Assembly (NCBI RefSeq): GCF_005938385.1
Contig: NZ_VCRA01000004.1
Location: 463,755-527,754, forward strand
Direction: 5' to 3'
Length of the DNA: 64,000 nt
Origin: Paenibacillus mesophilus
Lineage (GTDB): Bacteria; Bacillota; Bacilli; Paenibacillales; NBRC-103111
Shown here: piece by piece, positions 27,238 through 37,523 of the stretch
Position numbering within the stretch: the first letter of the stretch is position 1
How the letters are laid out: every line of letters starts with the position of its first letter
Program-made: the position numbers and the translations under genes
The notes under the pieces: model-generated
The model's database searches: none
What the model was told of the DNA's origin: nothing
The model's input: the letters and a program-made list of their open reading frames with translations, nothing else

Positions 27238-27373
27238 AGTTATCCTCCTTAGAGCTTTTGCGTCAGCAAAAGCTTGCATCGTAAGCATAAACTGAGCTTT
27301 TCCTATTATAACGTATGCCGGTACACACAGGGAAAGAGGAGAATCGCTTCTCCTCTCCCCGGGTGCTATTCGA

Positions 27374-28414
<1,041 letters not shown>

Positions 28415-28451
28415 TCAAGACAAGCTCGGAAGCCCGTCAAGATAACAACCT

Positions 28452-29474
28452 TTAACCCAGCTTCATCAGCTCCGCCGCAGCCGCCTCATCGGTCACCAGC
28501 ACATCCTCGTGGCCGAATTTCATAACCGCCGCTATCGCTTCGCCTTTGCTTTTGCCGCCGGCTACCGCGATGACGACTTCCGTAGATTGGATATCCTCCA
28601 ACCGGAGTCCGACGGTCGGCATTTTGTGGACGACTTTGCCGTTGCGGTCGAAATAGTAGCCGAACGCTTCCGCAAGCGCACCCTCCGCGACAAGCTCGCC
28701 GATCGTTTGCTGATCGACCTTCCTTCGTCTTGCCATCACCATGGCGTCCCCGATGCCGTGGACGACGATCCGGGCGCTGCGAATGACTTCGACGACTTCC
28801 AGTATGTTCGGATCCTGCATGAGAGATACATAAGCTTCTTCGCCCAAATGATCGGGAACGTGAAGGAGTCGGTACTGACCTCCCGTTTTCTTGGCCATCG
28901 TGGATGCGATCGAGTTCGCCTGAAGCTCCACGCTCTCGCCCAAGCCGCCGCGGGCGGGTACGAACAGATTGCCTTTCATTTGTACGGAGGCCGTCAGATG
29001 ATCCGCCACTTCGGCAAGCGTAGAACCGCCCGCCACAGCTACGACATCGTCCTTGGACGCGTATTTGCGAAGCGCTGTCGCGCCTGCACGGCCAAGCTCC
29101 TTCTTCGCCAGCTCCGATTGATCGCAGTCGCCCGGTACGATAATGACCTGGCGCAGCGAGAACCGTTCGCGCAGCGTTTCCTCAAGCTCCGACAACCCAA
29201 GCAGTTCCCTTACGATCGGCTCCATGTCCGCAAGCAGCTTCCGGCCCGCTTCGCTCAGCTTCATTCCCGATGACTCGGTTACGAGCAAGCCTTGCTCCTT
29301 GAGGAAATCGACCTCGGACCGGAGCACGCGCTCCGTCAGCTCCAGATGAGCGGCCAAAGCCCGTCTGCCGACCACGCCGGTCGTAGAGATATGATGCAAA
29401 ATCGTATATCTTTTTTTCAATACATCGGTCAAATCCGGCAGCAGCCGCTTCTGAATATCCAAAATCAGTCTCAT
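28452..29474 (-). CDS. cggR: central glycolytic genes regulator CggR
   Basis: 340 residues of the SorC/DeoR family. The N-terminal winged helix (TTGVVGRRALAAHLELTERV) binds DNA, and the C-terminal sugar-phosphate domain has GGSTLAEVADHL and VHGIGDAM. In Bacillus subtilis it represses the gapA operon and is released by fructose 1,6-bisphosphate. Here it heads the same operon, and a matching operator lies 48-83 bp before its start, so autoregulation is likely. The 73-bp cggR-gap gap has no visible terminator; in B. subtilis the transcript is cleaved near this junction. Confidence 0.96.
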   Translation of the reverse strand: MRLILDIQKRLLPDLTDVLKKRYTILHHISTTGVVGRRALAAHLELTERVLRSEVDFLKEQGLLVTESSGMKLSEAGRKLLADMEPIVRELLGLSELEETLRERFSLRQVIIVPGDCDQSELAKKELGRAGATALRKYASKDDVVAVAGGSTLAEVADHLTASVQMKGNLFVPARGGLGESVELQANSIASTMAKKTGGQYRLLHVPDHLGEEAYVSLMQDPNILEVVEVIRSARIVVHGIGDAMVMARRRKVDQQTIGELVAEGALAEAFGYYFDRNGKVVHKMPTVGLRLEDIQSTEVVIAVAGGKSKGEAIAAVMKFGHEDVLVTDEAAAAELMKLG

Positions 29475-29521
29475 CGACTACGGACACACTCCCGCTTTCG
29501 ATTACCGCGGCATGCAATCGG

Positions 29522-29557
29522 GACTTTTATGGTCCCGCATATACATTTTCGGTCCCG
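29522..29557 (-). promoter_or_regulatory. CggR operator
   Basis: Read leftward: CGGGAC-N6-TGTA-N4-CGGGAC-N6-AGTC, the same direct-repeat architecture as the known B. subtilis CggR operator (CGGGAC-N6-TGTC twice, 4 bases apart). It begins about 14 bases past the -10, so a bound tetramer would block elongation. Confidence 0.85.
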
Positions 29558-29570
29558 CTAGTTCATTTTT

Positions 29571-29599
29571 ATTATATGCATCTTTTTCTGAAAATGCAA
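29571..29599 (-). promoter_or_regulatory. sigma-A promoter of the cggR-gap operon
   Basis: Read leftward: TTGCAT, 17 bases, TATAAT. It is the strongest promoter match in the window and sits directly upstream of the CggR operator. Confidence 0.8.
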
Positions 29600-29674
29600 G
29601 CCGACAGAAGCTTGTTCAAACGTAAAAATTTGATGATGTCAAATGTTTCATCGAAAAAATTTATACGGAACAGC

Positions 29675-29703
29675 TTGCAATTTGCCGGCCCATTGTATAT
29701 AAT
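29675..29703 (+). promoter_or_regulatory. sigma-A promoter of tRNA-Arg
   Basis: TTGCAA, 17-base spacer, TATAAT, 41 bp before the tRNA 5' end. It points away from the cggR promoter. Confidence 0.75.
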
Positions 29704-29743
29704 CAATTTTGCGTCTGAAAACAGCCTAAGACGAACACAATAT

Positions 29744-29815
29744 GCGCTCGTGGTCCAATGGATATGACGTAGGCCTCCGGAGCCTGAGATCAAGGTTCGA
29801 TTCCTTGCGAGCGCG
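29744..29815 (+). tRNA. tRNA-Arg(CCG)
   Basis: GCGCTCG and CGAGCGC form the acceptor stem, followed by discriminator G. The anticodon loop CTCCGGA gives anticodon CCG, reading CGG. The T arm GGTTCGATTCC is normal. CCA is not encoded. Confidence 0.92.
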
Positions 29816-29834
29816 TCATACTATGCAAACGACA

Positions 29835-29857
29835 AAACGCCCTTCGGGCGTTTTTTT
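29835..29857 (+). terminator. terminator of tRNA-Arg
   Basis: AACGCCC and GGGCGTT close over TTC, followed by a T run. Confidence 0.85.
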
Positions 29858-29928
29858 AATTTATCAATATAGATCGCGGTACACGACAGATCAGAGTCGC
29901 AAGTATCTGTTATTTTCTTCAAAAATAA

Positions 29929-29968
29929 TTTGACCTTTCTTGACCTTTGATCCATTTTGCGCTATTAT
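29929..29968 (+). promoter_or_regulatory. CtsR operator overlapping the sigma-A promoter of clpP
   Basis: The reverse strand of 29929-29945 reads GGTCAAG-AAA-GGTCAAA, one mismatch from the CtsR heptad repeat GGTCAAA-NAN-GGTCAAA. The same bases contain the -35 TTGACC (29940-29945), followed by 17 bases and TATTAT (29963-29968). CtsR would therefore repress clpP until heat or protein stress. A leader of about 180 nt with a small hairpin (CCGGAT/ATCCGG, 30067-30083) follows. Confidence 0.8.
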
Positions 29969-30158
29969 AATTTACACATACCCGATATGGGTTGAATCCG
30001 CTTGATTCCATTAATCGGGCGAAACTTGAACGGCGGATCTGTAAAATGGTATGCGGCTGGGCTTACCGGATGGACAATCCGGAAATAATAGCGAGTAAGC
30101 ATATCATTTCGGAGCTGCAATTAGGTTTCTTGCCGGAATTCCAAAGGAGGCTATGGTC

Positions 30159-30740
30159 ATGAGTTTTATTCCAATGGTAGTCGAACAGGACGCTCGCGGC
30201 GAACGCGGGTACGATATTTACTCCCGTCTTCTGAAGGACCGCATCATTTTCCTCGGTACGCCCGTGAACGACGCGGTCGCCAATGCGATTATCGCGCAGA
30301 TGCTGTTCCTGGCCGCGCAAGACCCGGATAAACACATCAGCCTGTACATCAACAGCCCGGGCGGCTCGATTACGGCCGGCATGGCGATTTACGATACGAT
30401 GCAGTTCATCAAACCTGACGTTTCCACCATTTGCGTCGGCATGGCCGCCTCGATGGGCGCGTTCCTGCTCGCTGCAGGAGCCAAAGGCAAGCGCTTCGCA
30501 CTGCCCAACAGCGAAGTGATGATCCACCAGCCGCTCGGCGGAGCCGAAGGCCAGGCAAGCGACATCGAGATTCGCGCGAAGCGGATCATCAAGCTGCGCG
30601 AGAAGCTGAACGGAATTTTGGCCGAACGCAGCGGTCAGCCGCTTGAGCGGATCGACAAAGACACGGACCGCGACTATTTCATGAGCGCTGAAGAAGCCGT
30701 CAACTACGGCCTGGTCGACAAGGTCGTAACGAAAATATAA
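30159..30740 (+). CDS. clpP: ATP-dependent Clp protease proteolytic subunit
   Basis: 193 residues from ATG at 30159, which has AAGGAGG 8 bases upstream; the ATG at 30153 is only 2 bases from the box. The Ser-His-Asp triad lies in [23 protein letters not shown] and [13 protein letters not shown]. ClpP forms the tetradecameric protease chamber for ClpX and ClpC and degrades tmRNA-tagged proteins. It is monocistronic between a CtsR-controlled promoter and a terminator. Confidence 0.98.
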   Translation: MSFIPMVVEQDARGERGYDIYSRLLKDRIIFLGTPVNDAVANAIIAQMLFLAAQDPDKHISLYINSPGGSITAGMAIYDTMQFIKPDVSTICVGMAASMGAFLLAAGAKGKRFALPNSEVMIHQPLGGAEGQASDIEIRAKRIIKLREKLNGILAERSGQPLERIDKDTDRDYFMSAEEAVNYGLVDKVVTKI

Positions 30741-30754
30741 CATTCTGCAAAACG

Positions 30755-30795
30755 AAGAAGCTTGAAGAACCGACCACCGGTCTTCAAGCTTCTTT
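30755..30795. terminator. hairpin terminator between convergent clpP and beta-helix gene
   Basis: GAAGCTTGAAG and CTTCAAGCTTC form an 11-bp stem, extended inside by ACCG/CCGGT. The T run after it is short in either direction (TTTG rightward, TTCGTTTTG leftward), so it may serve both genes weakly. Confidence 0.6.
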
Positions 30796-30822
30796 GCCGT
30801 TTCCGCAGGCGCCGCCGCCGCT

Positions 30823-32772
30823 CTATTTGCCCACCCATCCGGTAGAGCCGCTGCCGCTCTCTTTCACATACAAAGTCTGTGCGGAACCGCCATCTCTGCG
30901 AAGGAACACGGACCCGCCAGGCGCGCTCTGCACGCCTTCGGGCGAGCCGCTGCCGGCCATAATGCCCGTCCCCCCATACAGCCACGTAACAGGTCCATTC
31001 AACGTGCTGTTGGCGACCGACGCCCCTTCCTGCCCGCCCAATGAATCGTATCCGTTGGCGAACATATTGCCGACTACGTTCATATGGACGGCCGCACCGG
31101 TCACCCGCATGCCGGAAGAGGCTTCGTTTCCGACTTTTGCCGTCATATTCATGGCCACAATGAGCATATCGCCCGCCAACGTCGAGAAATATAACGAATA
31201 GGTTGCTGCACCGAGCACCGTATTGCCTATAACCGTAAGATTCGGAACCCTGTACATATGGATCGCGGTAGTCACATTCGCGCCGTCGCCGATAATCACG
31301 TTGTTCGCCACCGTAATCGCGCCGAAGGCTCCGGCCGGCGAAGCGCCGAATTCTTCGGCTACGATTCGGCAGCCTCTCAAGCTGTTTCCGGCGATGACGA
31401 TTCCGGTAGTCAGCTTATTCGGCTCGTCCGAATAGCCTTGACGCGTCACGCGTATTCCTTTTGCATTCGAGGTGCCGGTGATTGCGTTTCCCGTAATCGT
31501 GACATCGATCGAATCGTCTACCCATATGCCGTTGACGTTATCGGTGCACGTATTTCCCGTAACGGCGATCAGCTTCCCGCCATTTTCAATCTGGATGCCT
31601 GCCGCGTTTGGCCCGGACCCGGTGACGGAACAGCCGGTAACGGTTGCGTCATGCACGCCGTACAGACCTACTGCCGCGGACGTAACCGGATCATGTATAT
31701 GGCACGACTCTACCGTAACACGGCTGATCCGACCGTTCGGAGTCGACCGAAAGTTGATGCCTCCGCTGCTTTTCGCCGTCTTGTCATGGTAAGAACGGAC
31801 GCCTCGCACGATAATGTTCCGGGCCGTCTTGCCCGAACCGTCCGAGAAATGGAACTTGACCGGGTGCCAAGAACGGTAGACGGTAACGTTCTCGATCGTA
31901 ACATTCTCGATATGGACGGACAGCGAAGCGTCGAACCCGTCGCCGGCCCCGAATTCGATGCTGGATAAGTTGCCTCCCGGCGAGATCGGATACGTATTCT
32001 CGATCCGCAAGCTCCGAATGGAAATATGAGAGCCCTCTAAATAAAACAGAACTCGTCTATTCGTGTACGTAATCGCTTGCGTCACGGACGTGCCGGCCGT
32101 CCCGGCAATCGTAACGTTGGCGGGGACACGCAGGGCATAGCCGAAGTCGAGAGAGCCCGGCGTCTGAAACGTATAGCGGGACGCTATAAGGTACGTTCCC
32201 GGAGGGAGGAATGCTTCGCCGCCGACTTCCGCCGCTGCGTTGATCGCCTTCTGTATAGCGGCGGTGTCGTCCTGGATGCCGTCGCCCGAAGCCCCGAACC
32301 AGTTGACCGGAAAGACGCCGTTTACTTGCATTCTTTTGAACCGCGCACCGTACAACGAAACAAGAATGGTACCTGTATTATCGGATGTCAAAGCATCTGC
32401 CGGATCGTATCGGAAATATCCTTCCTTGCCGGGATCGGTCAAATAGTACAGGTCGGCATCCGGGGCCGTCGTCATAGCTCGCAGCTCCGCCATGGACGCA
32501 CACTGCGCGCACCATTCGTCCGGCCCCGGGTTGCCTGGGCCATATACCGAGTCGTTTACCCCTAGATGCCGTCCCGGACCGCTCGCGCTCGCTTGGAGCA
32601 GCCCGCCCGCAGCGAATGCTACGCCGGCTGTCCCTATTGCGGCCAGCATCTTTCTCCGGCTGATCGCACGTCCCCGATTCGGATCGCTATGCCGGCCATC
32701 ACAATCGAGATTGCCGGGATTAGTCAAATCTCGGGCGGTGTCCTGCCGCCCATAGTTTTCCCTGTCGTTCAT
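30823..32772 (-). CDS. Tat-exported right-handed beta-helix (pectate-lyase-superfamily) protein
   Basis: 649 residues. A twin-arginine signal ISRRKMLAAIGTAGVAFAAG starts about residue 37, after an unusually long 36-residue N-region. VNWFGASGDGIQDDTAAIQKA (about 155) is the hallmark opening of Pectate_lyase_3/tailspike beta-helices, and NxITGN-type repeats follow to about 560. The end (SVFLRRDGGSAQTLYVKES then TGWVGK) matches a C-terminal motif common in phage tailspike and surface beta-helix proteins. It probably binds or cuts a polysaccharide outside the cell. No catalytic residues can be assigned. It lies 69 bp behind an AraC regulator gene in the same direction. Confidence 0.8.
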   Translation of the reverse strand: MNDRENYGRQDTARDLTNPGNLDCDGRHSDPNRGRAISRRKMLAAIGTAGVAFAAGGLLQASASGPGRHLGVNDSVYGPGNPGPDEWCAQCASMAELRAMTTAPDADLYYLTDPGKEGYFRYDPADALTSDNTGTILVSLYGARFKRMQVNGVFPVNWFGASGDGIQDDTAAIQKAINAAAEVGGEAFLPPGTYLIASRYTFQTPGSLDFGYALRVPANVTIAGTAGTSVTQAITYTNRRVLFYLEGSHISIRSLRIENTYPISPGGNLSSIEFGAGDGFDASLSVHIENVTIENVTVYRSWHPVKFHFSDGSGKTARNIIVRGVRSYHDKTAKSSGGINFRSTPNGRISRVTVESCHIHDPVTSAAVGLYGVHDATVTGCSVTGSGPNAAGIQIENGGKLIAVTGNTCTDNVNGIWVDDSIDVTITGNAITGTSNAKGIRVTRQGYSDEPNKLTTGIVIAGNSLRGCRIVAEEFGASPAGAFGAITVANNVIIGDGANVTTAIHMYRVPNLTVIGNTVLGAATYSLYFSTLAGDMLIVAMNMTAKVGNEASSGMRVTGAAVHMNVVGNMFANGYDSLGGQEGASVANSTLNGPVTWLYGGTGIMAGSGSPEGVQSAPGGSVFLRRDGGSAQTLYVKESGSGSTGWVGK

Positions 32773-32841
32773 CGTAATCCACTCCTCGCTAGAAACGATC
32801 TGCAGATTATCCGGAGGGAAACCGCTTTCAAATTTGAAATG

Positions 32842-33717
32842 TCATTTCCGCTGTTGAAGCGGCCCGCCCGCCGAATGAGCCAGTTTTTTGTACGTTTCCG
32901 GCGTATGCCCGACCTGCTTTTTGAATAGCCGGCTGAAATGGGCCAAATGCTTGAACCCGACTTCATAGCACACCTGGGTCACGGAAACTTCCTTTTCGTA
33001 CAGAAACAAAATTTTCGCCTGATTGATGCGCCGTTCGTATAAATAGTCGGTTATCGTTTTACCCGTCGCTTCGCGAAACAATTTCATCAAATGAAACTTG
33101 CTGATGTGAACTTCTTTGACGAGATCGTCCAGCTTCAAATCTTCCATGAAATGCAGATCGATGAAGCCGATCAGCCTCTCCACATACTGCTCCCGCTCCG
33201 AATCGCTGCTCCGCTTCTCCTCGATGACCGAGCGGCCTTGAACAAGGATGAACATGAGCAGGTCGTAGAACGCCATCAGGAAGCGGTTGTAATGGACAAT
33301 GTCATTCCGATAGTAGAACCGGTTGATTCGCTCCAAAATGTCCTCACATTCCTCCTTCGCTTCGGGCGATAGACGGAAGTGATGATTTTTAAGCACATTA
33401 AACGGCTTCAACGGATCGCAGGAACGCAAATTCGCATCGAAAATTTGCACCAAATACGGGTCGAACGAAAACATCGTGCGAACGTACTCGGACGGCTCGT
33501 ATACTTTTGGACCATGGGGCGTCATGCCGTTCATAATAATCAGATCGCCGGGCGCAAGACGGATGATCCGCTCCCCCAACATGTAGTCGCAGTCGCCGCT
33601 GTGGAAATAGTAAATTTCGTATTGCGGATGCGTGTGGAAAAAGGACAAGCCGTTCTTCAACCCTCTCCAGTTGTAGTAATAGTCCGTCAATACACGATAA
33701 GGATGTCGTGGATTCAT
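32842..33717 (-). CDS. AraC-family transcriptional regulator
   Basis: 291 residues. The N-terminal cupin (FFHTHPQYEIYYFHSGDCDY, RLAPGDLIIMNGMTPHG) is the sugar-sensing type. The C-terminal double helix-turn-helix (about 190-285) has DDLVKEVHISKFHLMKLF and ends in VGFKHLAHFSRLFKKQVGHTP. Such regulators usually activate nearby carbohydrate genes. Candidates are the beta-helix gene behind it and the divergent binding-protein gene at 34140. Confidence 0.9.
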   Translation of the reverse strand: MNPRHPYRVLTDYYYNWRGLKNGLSFFHTHPQYEIYYFHSGDCDYMLGERIIRLAPGDLIIMNGMTPHGPKVYEPSEYVRTMFSFDPYLVQIFDANLRSCDPLKPFNVLKNHHFRLSPEAKEECEDILERINRFYYRNDIVHYNRFLMAFYDLLMFILVQGRSVIEEKRSSDSEREQYVERLIGFIDLHFMEDLKLDDLVKEVHISKFHLMKLFREATGKTITDYLYERRINQAKILFLYEKEVSVTQVCYEVGFKHLAHFSRLFKKQVGHTPETYKKLAHSAGGPLQQRK

Positions 33718-34139
33718 CTGGTCGGGCTCTCCTTCCCTGAACCGGGCATAAATTCTGCATAACGATCGTCAAGCCGAGAAGCGGATGTTTATTGGAATCA
33801 TTATACAACAGAACCGGACAGGCGGCGAGGTTGCCCCGTTGGCTTCACCCCTTTGGTTGGATGGGGATATGGTTCTCCCCAAATGTAGCACATCGGCGGC
33901 GGTTCCGTTTGATCCTGATTTCGCTAATGACGGCTGCCATTTGATTCGGATTGCGATATTGACCGCTTCGGTCGCTCGAATCGGGCGGCTCTTTTTCGTC
34001 GTACCGCAGAAACCGCAACTTCAATCAAATCGCCGTTGAATTGCCGCAATGCCGATCAATTCGCCCAAAATAATCTGTGCTATAGTTACTCATGCGACCG
34101 ATTTCCATCGTTTGCAAATTAAAGACGAGGTGAGCACAG
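33718..34139. other. 422-bp divergent intergenic region, AraC regulator / binding protein
   Basis: No gene is evident. A leftward TATAAT-like hexamer lies at 33801-33806 without a good -35, and a rightward TATAGT lies near 34081. The segment GACCGCTTCGGTC (33960-33972) is a short dyad. Any AraC binding sites could not be defined by eye. Confidence 0.35.
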
Positions 34140-35483
34140 TTGGCCAAATTAAAAAAACAAGGATGGGGCGTCATTTTGGCGGCAACCGCGGTCTTGCTGA
34201 CAACCGCCTGCGGGTCGGGGGCTGGCGGCGGTGCGGGTACGAAGGACGGGGACTCCAAGCAAGCGCAATCGCCCGAACAAACTCCGCCGAAGCCGGTCGA
34301 GCTCGTATTCTATGACGGGGGAGGCGACTGGCCGGCAGAACGGTTTCAAAGGGAAATCGGCGAGCCGATCAAGAAGAAATTTCCGCATATTACCCCTACG
34401 TTCGTCCCCTATACGAACGGGAAGAAGGTGCAGGAAATGATCACGGCCGGGCAACAGCTGGACGTCATTTTCAGCTCGACCGGCTTGGTATACAACAACG
34501 TGCTTCAATACAATCTACAGTACGACATTACTCCACTAATTCAAAAGTACAAGTACGATTTGAATCAAATCGAGCCGATGGCCGTGGATCAGTTGAAGCA
34601 GCTTGCAAACGGCGGCATGTACGGGCTGCCGGTCTTCATGTCCCCGTCGCCGCTGTATTACAATAAAGATATTTTCAATAAATTCGGCGTCGCTTATCCC
34701 AAGGACGGCATGACGTGGGATGAGCTTTACACATTGGCCAAGCAGCTTACCCGGGAAGAAGGAGGAGTGCAGTACCGCGGCTTCTTCGCTTCGATCTCCC
34801 ATTTGGCCAGGCTGAACCAGCTTTCCTACCGGACCGTAGATCCGGCTACCAATAAAGCGACCTTGGATAACGACAATTGGAAAGCATTCATGAACAACAT
34901 CGTCCGCTTCTACGAAATTCCCGGCTACAAGATGGACGCCAATCTGACCTTCGTTACCAACAAGCGGAATAAGTTCATTCAGGAGAAGTCGGTCGCCATG
35001 TGGCTGCCCGTCAGCACGCAGCATACGGCGCAGGAGCTGGCCGACCTGAACTGGGATATCGCTTCGTTTCCGGTCGACAAGCAGAAGCCCGGCGTAGGTC
35101 CGCAGCCGTACCCGAACGCCTTCTGGCTGACGAGCATAAGCAAGGAAAAGGACGCGGCGTTCCAAGCAATCGCATACTTGGCATCCGAATCGTTCCAATT
35201 GCCGGGAGTGAAGCGCGGCGAATTCGTATCCGCGCTCAAGAGCGAGACTCTGCGCAAATCGTTCGGCCAAGAATCCGACTTGTATAAAGGTAAAAATGTT
35301 AAAGCGATGCTGCCGGCCTCGTTCGCTCCGGCCGTGCCGATTACTCGCTTCAATAGCATCGCCGAGTCGAACTTGCTGACCGCCTTCAACGATATTATTT
35401 TGGGCAAGAAGGATGTCAATACCGCACTGCGATCGGCCGATGAAGCTTCCAACAAAAAAGTTCAGGAAGAGCTTAGCAAATAA
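34140..35483 (+). CDS. extracellular solute-binding lipoprotein (carbohydrate type), orphan
   Basis: 447 residues from TTG with GAGGTGA upstream. The signal peptide LAATAVLLTTACGSG has a lipobox-like TTAC, with Cys at about 25. The mature part has family 1 binding-protein blocks: VELVFYDGGGDWPAERFQ, YYNKDIFNKFGVAYPKDGMT and AYPKDGMTWDELYTLAKQL. No permease genes adjoin it, so it must partner with membrane proteins encoded elsewhere or have become a sensor. The MsmX/UgpC-type ATPase at 56143 could energise the partner importer, which is inference. The divergent AraC regulator probably controls it. Confidence 0.85.
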   Translation: MAKLKKQGWGVILAATAVLLTTACGSGAGGGAGTKDGDSKQAQSPEQTPPKPVELVFYDGGGDWPAERFQREIGEPIKKKFPHITPTFVPYTNGKKVQEMITAGQQLDVIFSSTGLVYNNVLQYNLQYDITPLIQKYKYDLNQIEPMAVDQLKQLANGGMYGLPVFMSPSPLYYNKDIFNKFGVAYPKDGMTWDELYTLAKQLTREEGGVQYRGFFASISHLARLNQLSYRTVDPATNKATLDNDNWKAFMNNIVRFYEIPGYKMDANLTFVTNKRNKFIQEKSVAMWLPVSTQHTAQELADLNWDIASFPVDKQKPGVGPQPYPNAFWLTSISKEKDAAFQAIAYLASESFQLPGVKRGEFVSALKSETLRKSFGQESDLYKGKNVKAMLPASFAPAVPITRFNSIAESNLLTAFNDIILGKKDVNTALRSADEASNKKVQEELSK

Positions 35484-35497
35484 ACGGCCAAGCAGCG

Positions 35498-35538
35498 AAA
35501 AAACCTTCACTCCACTAAAAAGTGGGTGAAGGTTTTTT
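35498..35538. terminator. bidirectional terminator
   Basis: AAAAAACCTTCACTCCACT pairs with AGTGGGTGAAGGTTTTTT around AAAA, giving T runs on both strands between two convergent genes. Confidence 0.85.
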
Positions 35539-35552
35539 GGTGTCAAGCCATT

Positions 35553-37319
35553 CTAATCGAGCGGATAGAAGATCAAATTAATCGGGAACGCTGAGCCCGC
35601 AGGCGGCGTGAACTCGATATCGAGCGACGGCTCCTTGCCGGTCGTGCGCGCGAGCAGCTGCACGGTTTCGAACGCCGTGATAACGCCGGAGGTCGGTGCC
35701 AGCACGAACTCGCCGTTGATTTTGAACGGGCCTTTGAACGGACCGCCGCGGGCTTGGAGCAGGATCGCCATTTTCCGGGGCTTCTCCGAGTGGATTTTGT
35801 AAACTACGCCGTAGTTGCCGTCATCCGTCACTTCTTTTTTGCGGGTAGGGTCATAACCGATCTGCCATTGATCGTACTCGTTGTCTCCGAAAATGAGACG
35901 GGTCGATTCCGTAAACCAGCTGGCGTCAATGTCCCATCGCTTCTCCGTGATCGGGAACGTGCCCCGGATATGCTGATCGTTGGGCAGCTGCTTGTACAGC
36001 AGCGGGTACATCGAGATCGGCGTCTCGATGCTTGCATCCATAGCCATAAACGCAAAATCCACCGGACCGTCCGTCTCCACGTCATAAATGACGTTCACGC
36101 CTTGCCCCGGCAAGAAGTCCGGCATTTGCACATACGTCCGCGACTCGCCCGGCGGAACCACGATTTCCCCTTTGGGAGCGTCGCCCAGCAAAAATTCGAC
36201 GGATGCCTCATGGCCGATCAAATTGGCGTATATGGATGGATACACTTCGCCTTTATTCGTTGTCTTGATCGTGACCGGTTTCTTGCCCGAATTCGTCGCC
36301 ATAATGACGAACTGAACCTTCTCCTTCATCCCATTGACGTGATCCGCATACAGCCGCGCTTTGCCGTTCACCGTGTCGGCATAGAAGATGCCCTTCTCCT
36401 CGAACGTTTCCGGACTGTCGCTGACGAGCAGCTTGCGGGAACGGTCTTCGGTCACCGTTTTCTTGAACGCCGGCAAATCGTTGAAATACGCGTACACTTC
36501 CGTCCAGTTCGTCTTGATTAACGACTGAAGCGGATATGTATTGATTTTGAACGCCATCGGAGACTTGTAAACGATTTTGTCCGACACTTCGATGTAACGG
36601 GAATACGTATCGCTGATAAGTCCTTGGCCATCCTTGACTCTTAACGTGACTAAATATTTGCCCGGCCAGAAGAAAGCTTCCTCCTTGCCTGTCCATTCGT
36701 ATTGCAGCCCTTCGGCGTCGGGATCGTAGCTGAGATCGATATATTGGACCGGTTCGCCGATCATGTAAGTCGGCTTGCCGAACGTAAATCTCGCTACCGG
36801 GCGGGAGTTCCCTTTCTCGTCGACGCGTGACGGAGGCTTCTTGACGTAGGTCACCTCGAGTCTCTTCTTCTCGGCATTGAATTCGTATTTGGCCCCCAGA
36901 AAATCGTACAGCCAGCTTTCCTTCACCATCAGCTTGTCGTTGAACGTACGCGCCACGGAGTCGAAGGTCAAATAAACGCCGTTGATGAATACCGACTTAT
37001 TGACCGCATCGATCTCGATTTTGGCCCGCGAAGTTCCGATTTCCGTCCGCTTCGTCTTGTCGTTGAACTTGAGCTCGATGCCCATCTGGTCGCCCAGAAA
37101 CTTGATCGGAACGAACCGGTTGCTTCCGTCTTTCAATACGCCCGGGGTGTCCAGATCGATTTTCTTGCCGTCTACGTAAGCGATCGGCTCATCTTCGTTC
37201 AACCAGATGTTCATCGTCGTTGTCCCGACCCCTGCGCCCGATGCCGGTACGACCGTCGCGATCATAAGCGCGAACAGCATCGCAAGCGCCGCCCATCTCC
37301 TTAGTCCTTTCGTAATCAT
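35553..37319 (-). CDS. secreted protein with copper-amine-oxidase-N domain and PKD-like domain
   Basis: 588 residues. A Sec signal peptide ends near VVPASGAG (about 30). Residues 45-155 form the copper amine oxidase N-terminal domain (VDGKKIDLDTPGVLKDGSNRF in part, VPIKFLGDQMGIELKF), a module that in Paenibacillaceae is a cell-surface or stalk domain and not an oxidase. A PKD-like segment follows (ARFTFGKPTYMIGEPVQYID to SDTYSRYIEV, about 175-245). The last 340 residues are beta-rich and unrecognised. Function is probably in the cell wall or matrix. Confidence 0.75.
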   Translation of the reverse strand: MITKGLRRWAALAMLFALMIATVVPASGAGVGTTTMNIWLNEDEPIAYVDGKKIDLDTPGVLKDGSNRFVPIKFLGDQMGIELKFNDKTKRTEIGTSRAKIEIDAVNKSVFINGVYLTFDSVARTFNDKLMVKESWLYDFLGAKYEFNAEKKRLEVTYVKKPPSRVDEKGNSRPVARFTFGKPTYMIGEPVQYIDLSYDPDAEGLQYEWTGKEEAFFWPGKYLVTLRVKDGQGLISDTYSRYIEVSDKIVYKSPMAFKINTYPLQSLIKTNWTEVYAYFNDLPAFKKTVTEDRSRKLLVSDSPETFEEKGIFYADTVNGKARLYADHVNGMKEKVQFVIMATNSGKKPVTIKTTNKGEVYPSIYANLIGHEASVEFLLGDAPKGEIVVPPGESRTYVQMPDFLPGQGVNVIYDVETDGPVDFAFMAMDASIETPISMYPLLYKQLPNDQHIRGTFPITEKRWDIDASWFTESTRLIFGDNEYDQWQIGYDPTRKKEVTDDGNYGVVYKIHSEKPRKMAILLQARGGPFKGPFKINGEFVLAPTSGVITAFETVQLLARTTGKEPSLDIEFTPPAGSAFPINLIFYPLD

Positions 37320-37415
37320 GCGTTCTCTCCACTCTATCTATACTTGGCATTTGCCTGTCGAAACATTAGACGCCCATCTGGGTAAAAGGTTGCATATTTC
37401 CGCGCGGAGCAACAC

Positions 37416-37442
37416 AAAAAGCTTCCTCGCGAAAGGAAGCTT
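37416..37442 (-). terminator. terminator after the HPr-type gene
   Basis: Read leftward, AAGCTTCCT and AGGAAGCTT pair around TTCGCG and are followed by TTTTTGTG. A second dyad, GGAACTATC with GATAGTTCC (37488-37524), lies just before it and overlaps the HPr stop. Confidence 0.7.
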
Positions 37443-37523
37443 CGTGACGCTTGAACGGTCATCCGTCAAGCGGATATTCGCTTTCTCGGGAACTATCGCG
37501 TAATTACCTTACGAGATAGTTCC

